Under the pieces are notes generated by a model that was not told where the DNA came from, did no database searches, and saw only the letters and a list, made by a program, of their open reading frames with translations. This document shows positions 17,270-25,056 of a stretch of 64,000 nt of DNA, piece after piece. The position numbers and the translations under genes are program-made. The DNA is from CAYRZL01 sp964428795 (GTDB lineage Bacteria; Bacillota; Clostridia; Lachnospirales; Lachnospiraceae). The number at the start of each line of letters is the position of its first letter. Within the stretch, counting starts at the first letter, position 1. Location of the stretch: positions 49,592-113,591 of the forward strand of contig CAYRZL010000002.1 in assembly GCA_964428795.1 (NCBI GenBank). The letters are read 5' to 3'.

Positions 17270-17378
17270 TGTGATGCAAGTGGCGGACAATGCAGACATG
17301 ATAATTAATGGCTATGCATTCACAAAAGCTGATAAATATATCAGGGTCTTAAATTTGATTCCACGATACAGGCAATGA
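17262..17378 (+). pseudogene. Truncated partner of the preceding small gene
   Basis: A 38-residue frame MIDVMQVADNADMIINGYAF followed by a YIRVLNL segment begins inside the end of the upstream gene and stops after RYRQ. The strand-rich beginning looks like a complete small protein start, but it ends abruptly where integrase-like sequence begins in another frame. It is probably cut by the same deletion that joined the integrase piece. Confidence 0.4.
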
Positions 17379-17749
17379 TCAATAGTATTGGGAAGGAAGT
17401 TAAATACATCGTATCGGATGATATTCGTTGCTATCTTACTGAATATCAGGCAGAAAAGAAATCAAGCAAGGTTACGATTGATAATATTCACAGAATACTC
17501 TCTAGTTTCTTTTCCTGGTTGGAGGATGAGGATTATGTTGCAGAACAGCTTGCCCAGCTTCTGGAAGAACTGAAACAGGAGAAAAATTCTTTTCAGAAAA
17601 TGAGTATTGATTATGAGGAAAAGGCTTTTTATGATATTTTAAAGGCAACTGCACGGAAATACGAATTTGATTATCCGCCGATAACTTTGGATGATGTTTA
17701 CAAAGAGGTATTGGAGCAGGCGGAAAATTTTAAGAAATATGCGGTTTAG
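17375..17749 (+). pseudogene. Chimeric frame: tyrosine-integrase N-part joined to HsdR C-part
   Basis: Residues 1-54 (SDDIRCYLTEYQ, VTIDNIHRILSSFFSWLEDE) are the SAM-like core-binding domain of a tyrosine recombinase. From about 17537 the frame changes family: VAEQLAQLLEELKQEKNSF and EEKAFYDIL are from the DUF3387-type C-terminus of a type I restriction HsdR subunit. The end PPITLDDVYKEVLEQAEN is the extreme HsdR tail; about 45 residues before it also appear to be missing. The frame is open throughout, but neither parent function can remain. It marks one edge of the degraded island. Confidence 0.7.
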
Positions 17750-17793
17750 AGAATAGATCGAAAGCCATTCTGCACAAAAAACCACATTATTTC

Positions 17794-17823
17794 TTGAGAA
17801 AAATATGCATATTGTGGTATAAT
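17794..17823 (+). promoter_or_regulatory. Promoter of the cytidylate-kinase-like gene
   Basis: TTGAGA at 17794 and TATAAT at 17818-17823 are separated by 18 bases, about 33 bases before the gene start. Confidence 0.65.
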
Positions 17824-17855
17824 GAGGCATCAGATAAGGAAAAGGAGATGATGCA

Positions 17856-18470
17856 ATGAAAAATAATTGGGTAATTACAATCGGCAGAGAATTTTGTACG
17901 GGTGGAGCAAAGACAGCAAAGAAGCTGGCGGAAGTGCTGCAATTTGAATATCTGGATAAAGAGCTGATCGATGAGACTGCGGAACTTTTATCTGTCAGCA
18001 AAGAATTGGTTATGAAAAGAGATGAGAAGCCGGAGGGATATTTTGATATATCAAAACTGTGGTATATAGATGAGGATGAAGCTGTCATTTCTTTGTCTGA
18101 TGCTGCAAAAGTCGCAGAGGCGCAGTCCGGCATCATCAGAAGATATGCCGAACAGGGGTCTTGTGTCATTGTTGGCAGATGTGCCGATTATGTGCTGAAA
18201 GACAATCCGCATCTTCTTCGTGTATTTTTCCATTCTGATATGGATAAGAGGATTCAGCGGGCTATGGAATTATATGATTTGTCGGAAGCAAAAGCAGAGA
18301 GGATGATTCGAAAAACAGATAAGCAGCGCGCTACATACTATAATCATAATACCCGCAGGAAAAAATGGGGCTTACCGGATAATTATGATCTGTATCTGGA
18401 TCTTGGCAGTCTTGGTGTTGACGGGGCGATAGATGTCATTATAAAAGAACTGGAGAAATTAGACAGCTAG
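17856..18470 (+). CDS. Cytidylate kinase-like protein
   Basis: This is a P-loop nucleotide/nucleoside kinase-like protein of 204 residues. The start MKNNWVITIGREFCTGGAK is the family form of the P-loop region (GREFGSGG type). It continues with LDKELIDETAELL, a lid-like segment and a C-terminal YDLYLDLGSLGVDGAIDVI motif typical of the Cytidylate_kin2 group. The substrate is unproven; these proteins are widespread in Clostridia beside the true CMP kinase. AAAAGGAGATG precedes the start. It appears intact and contrasts with the broken genes on either side. Confidence 0.85.
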   Translation: MKNNWVITIGREFCTGGAKTAKKLAEVLQFEYLDKELIDETAELLSVSKELVMKRDEKPEGYFDISKLWYIDEDEAVISLSDAAKVAEAQSGIIRRYAEQGSCVIVGRCADYVLKDNPHLLRVFFHSDMDKRIQRAMELYDLSEAKAERMIRKTDKQRATYYNHNTRRKKWGLPDNYDLYLDLGSLGVDGAIDVIIKELEKLDS

Positions 18471-18501
18471 GATAATCTGTATTTCAAAGGAGCAATGAGA
18501 C

Positions 18502-18920
18502 ATGGACGGAGCCAACAGATTAACAAAGGCAGGCTGTCTGCAGGGGGTATCAAAACAGACCCTTGATGCACTCTGGCAGATGGGGAAAACAGATAAGCTA
18601 AAAAGCGGAACCATTCTGTTTCATGCCCGCTCGATGCCGGAATGGAACGAAAGCTGGCATCAAAGCTCTGGAAGCTGGCGAGGGATTTCGGTGTGCCAAA
18701 GGATGGAGGGATCGAGATTGATATCCGTATGACCATCACATTTTTGGCGGATCTGCTGGGGACACCAAGAGAGACGACCTCGCGTCTGTGGCATACACTT
18801 ACCGGACATGGGCTGATGAAATTTGAAAACCACAAAATTACAATTACCGATCCCCATAAAATGTCCGTTTTTTATCTGGGAGGAGTACAACACCCGGTGT
18901 ATCGCCTGTGGACGGTGTAA
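18502..18920 (+). pseudogene. Crp/Fnr-type regulator with internal deletion
   Basis: The first frame (18502-18732) has the start of a cyclic-nucleotide-binding-like domain, LQGVSKQTLDALWQMGKTD then SGTILFHA. The next (+2) frame from 18642 holds the C-terminal helix-turn-helix, MTITFLADLLGTPRETTSRL and LMKFENHKITI. Most of the ligand-binding domain is missing and the two parts are out of frame. In intact loci such a regulator precedes the asr genes, and pieces of asrA, asrB and asrC follow here. Confidence 0.75.
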
Positions 18921-19236
18921 TTTTGTCTGTTCTACCTGTTCCTGTTTTACCATGCAGGATATTTATTACAAAGAAAATGAAAATGTGGGTGAACGCCGCC
19001 GGGTCTGGGCGTCCTGCCAGGTAGACGGATATACCGAAATGGCGGGCGGTCATGGCTTCCGTCAGAAAAAAAGTGACCGTATGAGATTTAAAGTAATGCA
19101 CAAAATATATGATTATGAGAAACGGTTCGGTTATCCCATGTGCGTAGGCTGCGGACGATGTGATGCTATCTGTCCGGAATACATTTCCTATGCCAACTGT
19201 GTGAACCGTTTAGCGAAAGGAGAGGAAAGACAGTGA
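18880..19236 (+). pseudogene. asrA: Anaerobic sulfite reductase subunit A, C-terminal fragment
   Basis: The retained part carries the two ferredoxin-like cysteine clusters of AsrA: CIACGRCNFVC...CSC and CVGCGRCDAICPEY, with the conserved FTMQDI and WASCQVDGYTEMAGG between them. AsrA normally has about 330-350 residues; only the last 118 remain, and the frame runs into the end of the Crp-like remnant instead of a proper start. The stop at 19236 overlaps the asrB-like start, so the original operon order is preserved. Confidence 0.8.
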
Positions 19237-19343
19237 AAAACGAATATATTCCACAGTTATCCCTGATTCGAGAGGTCATCCGTCATACAGATCTGGAGTA
19301 TACATTCCGCATGGAATATTCCGGCGATGTAAAGCCGGGACAG
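19233..19343 (+). pseudogene. asrB: Anaerobic sulfite reductase subunit B, N-terminal fragment
   Basis: About 37 residues (MKNEYIPQLSLIREVIRHT, then YTFRMEYSGDVKPGQ) match the start of the flavin/FAD-domain subunit AsrB, which passes electrons from NADH. The frame then enters asrC sequence out of phase at about 19345. The deletion therefore removed nearly all of asrB plus most of asrC. Confidence 0.65.
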
Positions 19344-19344
19344 A

Positions 19345-19644
19345 TTACAAGCTCTCCATCATGGGAAGAACCGGCAAGAAAAATCCACGGCTGGGGGAGG
19401 ATTTTCTTGTCTGGGCAGATGAGGACAATATCATAAAAATTATATTAAACACTTACAAATTCGTTGAGCAATATATTTCTCCGGATGCGCCGGCAGGAAA
19501 AGAGCATATCGGCTATATCATTGATCGTGTGGGATTCGAGGAATATAAGAAATGGCGCTGGAGGGCGTGGAGCTGCTGCCTGAGACTGTTGTGAAAGATC
19601 ATATCTACTGGTCCGGTATCCATTTCGACGAATTGGGTAAGTAA
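19345..19644 (+). pseudogene. asrC: Anaerobic sulfite reductase subunit C, C-terminal fragment
   Basis: The piece YKLSIMGRTGKKNPRLGED, the DEDNIIKIILNTYKF segment and YIIDRVGFEEYKKW are the last 100 residues of the siroheme-dependent AsrC subunit. A second lesion, one missing base at about 19556, shifts the frame, after which ALEGVELLPETVVKD and a normal end are read. The catalytic part with siroheme and Fe-S ligands is absent. Confidence 0.75.
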
Positions 19645-19655
19645 AGGAGAAGAGA

Positions 19656-19813
19656 ATGAAAAAATACAATCAACCTGCAATGACTGTGCCTTGGACTGCA
19701 ATCTGGATTTTTATGTGGAAAACAATAAAATCCAGCGTGTGGTCCCGGTAAAGGGTTATCCGGTGAATGACGGATTCTGCTGTATCATGGATATGTGCTG
19801 CTTCGGTTTCTGA
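19656..19813 (+). pseudogene. N-terminal fragment of formate dehydrogenase-type molybdoenzyme
   Basis: A frame reading STCNDCALDCNLDFYVENN then QRVVPVKGYPVNDGFCC matches the first Fe-S cluster region (CxxCxxxC...C) of FdhF/NarB-type molybdopterin oxidoreductases. It stops after about 50 residues. It lies directly after the asrC remnant with an AAAGGAGAAGAG site, so the intact ancestor probably had this gene downstream in the same operon. Confidence 0.55.
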
Positions 19814-19933
19814 TGATGCTTTTTAAGATATCGGTGCAATCAGCCTGGTATATTTTTTGGTGGACAGAATAAAGGGTTTGTGCTTAAATGATAGTAGTGA
19901 AATTTGAGCGGGAAGCAGAAAGGATGAAGTATA

Positions 19934-20314
19934 ATGAAAGAATCTATAAATGTAAACGGAGCACCTGCAGCAGTGGGTCCATATGTACATGCTGTGAAAG
20001 CGAATGGTATGATTTTTATTTCCGGACAGCTTGGGTTAGATCCGGTTGCCGGAACATTGCCGGAAGGTATCGAGGCACAGACAAAGCAGAGTCTTGAAAA
20101 TTTAAAAACGATTCTGGAAGGCTGTGGTTCTGATTTGGATCATGTGGTAAAAACATGTATTTTCCTTGCGGATATTGGAGATTTTGCGAAAGTGAACGAA
20201 ATTTATGCACAGTATTTTTGTGGTGAGGTACCGGCTCGTTCCTGTGTGGAGGTAGCAAATCTTCCAAAGGGTGGTCTGGTAGAAATTGAAGCGATTGCAG
20301 TAGAGAAATCATGA
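19934..20314 (+). CDS. ridA: RidA family 2-iminobutanoate/2-iminopropanoate deaminase
   Basis: RidA hydrolyses reactive enamine/imine intermediates formed by PLP enzymes such as threonine dehydratase. The 126-residue protein has normal length and the family blocks GPYVHAVKANGMIFISGQLG, NLKTILEGCGS and the C-terminal PARSCVEVANLPKGGLVEIE, including the substrate-binding Arg (about 102) and terminal Glu. An AGGATG site lies close to the ATG. It is monocistronic with a strong terminator just downstream. Confidence 0.95.
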   Translation: MKESINVNGAPAAVGPYVHAVKANGMIFISGQLGLDPVAGTLPEGIEAQTKQSLENLKTILEGCGSDLDHVVKTCIFLADIGDFAKVNEIYAQYFCGEVPARSCVEVANLPKGGLVEIEAIAVEKS

Positions 20315-20316
20315 GA

Positions 20317-20342
20317 GATGCCCCGGCATATGCCGGGGCATC
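20317..20342. terminator. Bidirectional terminator between ridA and the YmaF gene
   Basis: A perfect 26-base palindrome (GATGCCCCGGCAT and its complement) fills the gap between two convergent genes. Confidence 0.85.
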
Positions 20343-20349
20343 CGTAATT

Positions 20350-20697
20350 TTATTTACACTTAAAATCCGTAGGGCTGTCGATCAACGACGCAACCTGAAA
20401 TTCGTGTTTGTGACCGTCCTCCTGGTCAGTGAAAGCTTTTGCAAAGTGTAAGTGTTTGCCGCCGCCTACATCGATAGCGCCGGAGGATTTACCGTAGAAC
20501 TCATGAAAATGTCCATCTGCAAAGTCTGTGCGGAATTTCACCTCGTGATAGTGATCCTGTTTTCCGGGGATAGGAATAGCCTCGCCGGATACCGTACAAA
20601 ATCTATGGTTATGACATTCATCACATTCCTGGAATATCCGGGTGATGCCGGTGATCTCATGAACGTGCTGCTGTTTGCAATCATGTTTAGAATTCAT
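20350..20697 (-). CDS. YmaF family protein
   Basis: The 115-residue protein is very rich in His (HVHEITG, HNHRFC, DHYHEV, DGHFHEFYG, KHLHFAKAF, DGHKHEF). It shows the repeated xHxH pattern of YmaF, a small family of unknown function thought to bind metal. Starting at the ATG at 20697 it is preceded on the minus strand by AAAAGGAGCC; the longer frame to 20916 would overlap the divergent gene and is rejected. Metal binding is inferred from composition only. Confidence 0.8.
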   Translation of the reverse strand: MNSKHDCKQQHVHEITGITRIFQECDECHNHRFCTVSGEAIPIPGKQDHYHEVKFRTDFADGHFHEFYGKSSGAIDVGGGKHLHFAKAFTDQEDGHKHEFQVASLIDSPTDFKCK

Positions 20698-20788
20698 AAT
20701 ATGGCTCCTTTTTTCTTTTCGTATTATAATATGAAAAAGAGCGAATTTTGTTATACTGTAACAGACAGCAGATAGGAGTGAGATACAA

Positions 20789-21199
20789 ATGAGTGATATA
20801 GATATGGGGAAATGGAGTCCTGTTTGGTTCCATACTTTTTGTACGGGAGAAGAGATTGAGCGAATTAGAAATCCGAAAAATGCCAAAGATTTTTTGCTGC
20901 GGAAGAGGGCGGACATTGTGGCAGATCATATCCGGTTTGAGAGGGTTTATATGAATAAAGCTTTGGTGAGTGAGGATTGGTCATTTGAATATGTATTAAA
21001 GAATGCAGAAATTCCGAAAGATTTTGATATGGATAAGATCAAAAGGCTGAAGGAAACTGCAAACATCATGTGTAAAGTGTTGGAAGAAGATCTGGCGAAT
21101 AATTATGATCTGTATGATATGTATGGTTCCTGCTATCTGGATGCACCGAATACAAAATGGAGAGGGAGAGAATTAAAAGACAGAGTTGACTATTATTAA
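20789..21199 (+). CDS. Conserved hypothetical protein
   Basis: The 136-residue soluble protein starts MSDIDMGKWSPVWFHTFCTG behind GATAGGAGTGAG, with a charged helical middle (IRNPKNAKDFLLRKRADIV) and an end YDMYGSCYLDAPNTKWRGRE. It has a single intact frame and is divergent from the YmaF gene. I do not recognise the family and see no membrane or metal motif. A small hairpin (ATCCG/CGGAT) follows its stop. Confidence 0.7.
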   Translation: MSDIDMGKWSPVWFHTFCTGEEIERIRNPKNAKDFLLRKRADIVADHIRFERVYMNKALVSEDWSFEYVLKNAEIPKDFDMDKIKRLKETANIMCKVLEEDLANNYDLYDMYGSCYLDAPNTKWRGRELKDRVDYY

Positions 21200-21228
21200 G
21201 CATCCGTTGACGGATCGGGGTGTATTAC

Positions 21229-21261
21229 AATTAAGGTGTTTTATAATTAAGGCGTTTTATA
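21229..21261 (+). repeat. Tandem 16-bp repeat upstream of the PTS-like gene
   Basis: AATTAAGGTGTTTTATA is followed, with one base shared, by AATTAAGGCGTTTTATA. Both copies lie about 115-145 bases before the start at 21373. Two identical sites 16 bases apart on nearly the same DNA face could be an operator, or a slippage product. Confidence 0.6.
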
Positions 21262-21372
21262 ATTTGACCATAAAGAAAATTGTTGTTACAATGATTTTTA
21301 ATAAACAGAAGCATAACTGTTCAGAGCCGCGTAAATAATCAAGTAATAAACAGTGGAATGGATTTATAAATT

Positions 21373-22407
21373 ATGAGAGAATTTTTAAAGAGAAAAAATA
21401 TTGAAATCTCCCTTCGCAGGTATTTTATTGATGCGTTGGGAGCTATGGCACAGGGACTTTTTTGTACGTTGTTGATCGGTACGATCATAAATACCATAGG
21501 GCAGCAGGCAGGGATTCCCTATCTGGAGACTGTGGGCGGTTTTGCTACAGCGATGTCCGGTCCAGCGATGGCTGTTGCGATTGGTTATGCGCTTCAATGT
21601 CCGCCGCTTGTATTATTTTCCCTGATTGCTGTGGGAGGAGCGGCAAATACGATGGGTGGCGCCGGTGGTCCGCTGGCGGTTTTAGTCATTGCAATTATTG
21701 CTTCCGAGTTTGGAAAAGCAGTGTCAAAAGAGACGAAAATTGATATTTTAGTCACTCCGGCTGTCACGATTTTTGTAGGAGTGATTCTCTCCACTTTGAT
21801 CGCGCCTCCTATTGGCACAGCGGCAAGCTGGGTTGGTACTCTGATCATGTATGCCACAGAGCTGCAGCCATTCTTTATGGGAATTGTGGTTTCCGTTTTG
21901 GTCGGAATCGCACTGACACTGCCTATTTCTTCTGCGGCGATCTGTGCGGCTCTGGGGCTGACCGGACTTGCGGGAGGAGCCGCTGTTGCAGGATGCTGTG
22001 CACAGATGGTTGGATTTGCCATCATTTCTTTTAAAGAGAATCGGTGGGGCGGTCTGATTTCACAGGGAATCGGAACCTCCATGCTGCAAATGGGAAATAT
22101 TGTTCGGAATCCACGCATCTGGCTGGCGCCGATTCTTGCCAGTGCCATTACGGGACCGATCGCAACCTGTGTGTTCCGTCTGGAGATGAACGGAGAACCG
22201 GTATCCTCCGGTATGGGAACATGCGGTCTTGTGGGTCAGATCGGTGTTTACACAGGATGGGTATCGGATGGAAAGGTCATTTCTGCATTTGACTGGATCG
22301 GATTGCTCCTGATCTGCTTTATTCTGCCGGGCGTGTTGAGTTGGATTTTTTATCAGATAGAACGTAAACTCGGCTGGGTAAAGGATGGGGATTTGAAATT
22401 GAAATAG
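21373..22407 (+). CDS. PTS_EIIC-2 family membrane transporter/sensor
   Basis: This integral membrane protein of 344 residues has about nine to ten hydrophobic segments. The sequence GGAANTMGGAGGPLAVLV, the LPISSAAICAALGL block and the GNIVRNPRIWLAPILAS segment match the PTS_EIIC_2 family, which resembles phosphotransferase IIC permeases but usually lacks IIA/IIB partners. None are seen nearby. The start ATG at 21373 has no clear ribosome site (AATTT only), so a nearby alternative cannot be excluded. Transported substrate is unknown. Confidence 0.82.
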   Translation: MREFLKRKNIEISLRRYFIDALGAMAQGLFCTLLIGTIINTIGQQAGIPYLETVGGFATAMSGPAMAVAIGYALQCPPLVLFSLIAVGGAANTMGGAGGPLAVLVIAIIASEFGKAVSKETKIDILVTPAVTIFVGVILSTLIAPPIGTAASWVGTLIMYATELQPFFMGIVVSVLVGIALTLPISSAAICAALGLTGLAGGAAVAGCCAQMVGFAIISFKENRWGGLISQGIGTSMLQMGNIVRNPRIWLAPILASAITGPIATCVFRLEMNGEPVSSGMGTCGLVGQIGVYTGWVSDGKVISAFDWIGLLLICFILPGVLSWIFYQIERKLGWVKDGDLKLK

Positions 22408-22456
22408 GATACAAAAGAGGGTCTATAATCGATATGCAGAGTAGCGGGAGGAAAGA

Positions 22457-23920
22457 ATGAATCTTACCAATATGACAATAGAAGAAATGTGCACAACCAC
22501 AGAAAAGCAGATGTTTGATCGCAAAAGTGCAAAAATTGATGCAACAGCTATTTCTACTCCAATGATTGCTTTCGCAAACGCTGATGGAGGAATTTTGGCG
22601 GTTGGTATAGAGGATGGTGGTGAAATTACAGGTATAGATGGTTATGTGAAAAATATAAATGAGATTCTTCGGGCTTCTTATGATTTTTGCCAGCCATCTA
22701 TTATGATTGAAACAGAGACAATAGACTGCACAGACAGTAGAGGCAGGGAGAATCATATATTATTGATTCGTGTCCCACAAAGTGGAGAGCTTCATGCAAA
22801 TCATAGAGATGAGGTTTTTTTGCGTGTTGGTGATAAATCAAAGAAGCTGTCTTTTGATGAGAGATTGCAGTTGATGTATGCAAAAGGTGCCAGGTATTAT
22901 GAAAACGAGCCAGTATATAATAGCACTATAAAGGATATTGATATGGCAGTTGTGACAGAGTATTGTAATAAGATAGGATATGGAAAGTCCCCTGAAGATT
23001 ATATGAAACAAAATAAGAAGTTTATTGTTAGTGTTAATGGTCGACAGGAGATGAGCGGAGCGGCAATCTTGTTATTTGGTAAGAATCCGCAGTTGTTTTT
23101 TGAACGTGCAAGAGTACGTTTTATACGTTATGAAGGTACAGAAGCCAAGGTTGGCGCTTCTATGAATGTGATTAAGGATAAGATATTTGAAGGTCGCATT
23201 TTGGATATGGTTGAAAAAACGATTGAATTTGTCAGAAGTCAGATAAAAGAATATACTTATTTAGGCTCGGATGCCAGATTTGTTACAGAACCGGAATATC
23301 CGGAATTTGTATGGAAAGAGATGATCGTCAATGCTGTTGCTCACCGAGATTATAGTATTAAAGGAACTGATATTCAGATTAAAATGTTTGATGATCATAT
23401 GACAGTAGAAAGTCCTGGTACACTTCCGGGAATTGTTCGTTTGAATAATATGAGAGAAGTTCATTTTTCAAGAAATCCTAAAATAGCTGAGTTTCTTCAT
23501 GAATATGAGTATGTACGCGAATTTGGAGAGGGTATTGACCGTATGTATTTGGAAATGAAGCAAGCGGGATTACCGGAACCAGAGTATCGAACAGAAGCAT
23601 TTATGGTATGTGTAACAATAAAAAATAAAAAGTTTTTGGAGGATAAGCAAAAGCAGGTTTTGGATAACACCCAAGATAACACCCAAGATAACACCCAAGA
23701 TAACATCCAGGATAACACCCAGAATAGCCTTGAAATTAGAATCTTAGAATATTGTAAAATTCCAAGAAGCAAAAATGAAATTGCGGTATTTCTGAGATAT
23801 AAGGATGCAAAGAGCTTTGCTAAAAATCATCTAAAACCGCTCATTCAAGCGGGTAAGTTGACGATGACAATACCTGATAAGCCCAGCAGTAAAAAGCAGA
23901 AGTATGTAACCAAGTTATAA
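22457..23920 (+). CDS. AlbA_2-domain ATP-binding protein (RecG-like regulator family)
   Basis: The 487-residue protein has an N-terminal Schlafen/AlbA_2 domain, seen in EEMCTTTEKQMFDRK and IAFANADGGILAVGIEDGGE. It is followed by a GHKL-type ATPase-like domain with EMIVNAVAHRDYSIKGTDI and GEGIDRMYLEMKQAGLPEP. Next come a five-fold DNTQ repeat (about 402-421) and a C-terminal winged-helix-like segment, EIAVFLRYKDAKSF. Proteins with this order are often called DNA-binding or RecG-like, and some act in defence or transcription; their role is unsettled. AT-rich codon use differs from the flanking genes. GGGAGGAAAGA precedes the ATG. Confidence 0.82.
   Translation: MNLTNMTIEEMCTTTEKQMFDRKSAKIDATAISTPMIAFANADGGILAVGIEDGGEITGIDGYVKNINEILRASYDFCQPSIMIETETIDCTDSRGRENHILLIRVPQSGELHANHRDEVFLRVGDKSKKLSFDERLQLMYAKGARYYENEPVYNSTIKDIDMAVVTEYCNKIGYGKSPEDYMKQNKKFIVSVNGRQEMSGAAILLFGKNPQLFFERARVRFIRYEGTEAKVGASMNVIKDKIFEGRILDMVEKTIEFVRSQIKEYTYLGSDARFVTEPEYPEFVWKEMIVNAVAHRDYSIKGTDIQIKMFDDHMTVESPGTLPGIVRLNNMREVHFSRNPKIAEFLHEYEYVREFGEGIDRMYLEMKQAGLPEPEYRTEAFMVCVTIKNKKFLEDKQKQVLDNTQDNTQDNTQDNIQDNTQNSLEIRILEYCKIPRSKNEIAVFLRYKDAKSFAKNHLKPLIQAGKLTMTIPDKPSSKKQKYVTKL
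23663..23722 (+). repeat. Five 12-bp in-frame coding repeats
   Basis: GATAACACCCAA is repeated three times perfectly, then GATAACATCCAG and GATAACACCCAG. Each unit encodes Asp-Asn-(Thr/Ile)-Gln. Because the unit is 12 bases, copy-number change alters linker length without a frameshift. Confidence 0.9.
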
Positions 23921-23980
23921 AGAAGTGAAATTGAAAGAAATAAGAGGAAGTTGAGAGAATTAGGGAAGGCAGGTAAAAAT

Positions 23981-24259
23981 ATGGAAATACCGGAGATGTT
24001 GGAACAGTTAAAACAGAAAGCGAAACAGGATGAAAATCTGCGTCAGGAATTGCTGCGGACAAAACAGGATAAAAATCCGTTGACTGCGTTTTGTATGAAA
24101 TGCCGGGAGTATGGATATTCGATTTACGAGATGGATCTGATTACTGCGGGAGAACAATTTTATGCCACCATGCGGCGCAGTACCAATGGAGGAGGAGAAA
24201 ATTCTCCGATGTTAGACGGTGAGGATGATTTTTACGAATTGTTTTTTGCAGGTCTGTAA
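23981..24259 (+). CDS. Nif11-like small protein
   Basis: The 92-residue product begins MEIPEMLEQLKQKA, has a QDENLRQELLRTKQDKNPL helix, then FCMKCREYGYSIYEMDLITAG, the pattern of a Nif11-type leader (DxxLRxxL...GY). It ends with a distinct tail: STNGGG, then an acidic and aromatic DDFYELFFAGL. Nif11-type leaders often precede ribosomally made peptides, but this tail may simply be structural. The ATG at 23981 follows GGAAGGCAGG; the upstream ATG at 23951 is less likely. It precedes a flavodoxin gene by 22 bases. Confidence 0.5.
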   Translation: MEIPEMLEQLKQKAKQDENLRQELLRTKQDKNPLTAFCMKCREYGYSIYEMDLITAGEQFYATMRRSTNGGGENSPMLDGEDDFYELFFAGL

Positions 24260-24281
24260 TAGAGATTTGGAGGTAAGTGAG

Positions 24282-24902
24282 ATGAAAGTCTTAATGCTAA
24301 ACGGAAGTGCAAATGCGAAAGGAAACACTTATTATTCTCTGCTGGAAGTTGGAAAACAGTTGGAGAAGGAGGGAATTGAGTACGAGATTTTCCAGATGGG
24401 AGGAGCACCGATCCGTGATTGTATCGGATGCGGTCAGTGCAGCGAAAAAGGTTGTGTTTTTGATGACGACAAAGTAAATGAATTTGTGGCAAAGGCGAAG
24501 GAAGCGGATGGATTTGTTTTTGGTACACCGGTCTATTATGCACACCCAAGCGGAAGGGTTATGTCTTTTCTGGACAGGGTATTTTATAGCAGCGGCAGAC
24601 AGTTTGCGTTTAAACCGGGAGCTTCTGTGGCAGTGGCAAGGAGAGGCGGAACCACAGCATCCTTTGATGTTATGAATAAATATTTTGGTATCTGTCAGAT
24701 GCCGGTGGCAGGATCCACTTACTGGAATCAGGTACACGGAGCGGCGCCGGGAGAGGTCTGTCAGGACGGGGAAGGTTTGCAGACTATGAGAAATCTGGCA
24801 CGCAATCTGGCATGGATGATGAAATGCTTTGCCGCAGGCAAAGAGCAGGGAATCCCGCTGCCGGAGGCGGAGAGAGATTACAGGACAAACTTTATCCGGT
24901 AA
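24282..24902 (+). CDS. Flavodoxin family NAD(P)H-dependent oxidoreductase
   Basis: This is an FMN-binding reductase of 206 residues. It starts MKVLMLNGSANAKGNTYYSL, the phosphate-binding loop of the NADPH-dependent FMN reductase group. A CIGCGQC motif near residue 48 resembles the iron-sulfur flavoprotein-like family, and the FMN-isoalloxazine loop TPVYYAHPSG follows. It ends in the typical long C-terminal helix. The ATG at 24282 lies behind TTGGAGGTAAG; the longer frame to 24219 overlaps the previous gene and is rejected. The natural electron acceptor is unknown. Confidence 0.88.
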   Translation: MKVLMLNGSANAKGNTYYSLLEVGKQLEKEGIEYEIFQMGGAPIRDCIGCGQCSEKGCVFDDDKVNEFVAKAKEADGFVFGTPVYYAHPSGRVMSFLDRVFYSSGRQFAFKPGASVAVARRGGTTASFDVMNKYFGICQMPVAGSTYWNQVHGAAPGEVCQDGEGLQTMRNLARNLAWMMKCFAAGKEQGIPLPEAERDYRTNFIR

Positions 24903-24995
24903 ATGCTGTTGTTCGTCACCGGAGTGACCAATATTTCCCTTTTCCGGCGATATCGGAACTTTAAAATTATAGTTTTAAACAGGAAAAAATGAACA

Positions 24996-25024
24996 TTGAC
25001 CGGAACGTATGTTTGGTGTATGAT
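24996..25024 (+). promoter_or_regulatory. Promoter with LexA (SOS) box in the spacer
   Basis: TTGACC at 24996-25001 and TATGAT at 25019-25024 are 17 bases apart. The spacer contains CGGAACGTATGTTTGG, a close match to the Gram-positive SOS operator GAACN4GTTC (GAAC at 25003-25006, GTTT at 25011-25014). Repression by LexA is inferred. Confidence 0.8.
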
Positions 25025-25056
25025 AGTTGTATCACAAAAGGAAGGAGACAGATATC

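Noticed and set aside
23663..23722. Short regular repeats that look like a CRISPR array
   Set aside because: Units are 12 bases without spacers and encode an in-frame DNTQ linker; no cas genes are near.
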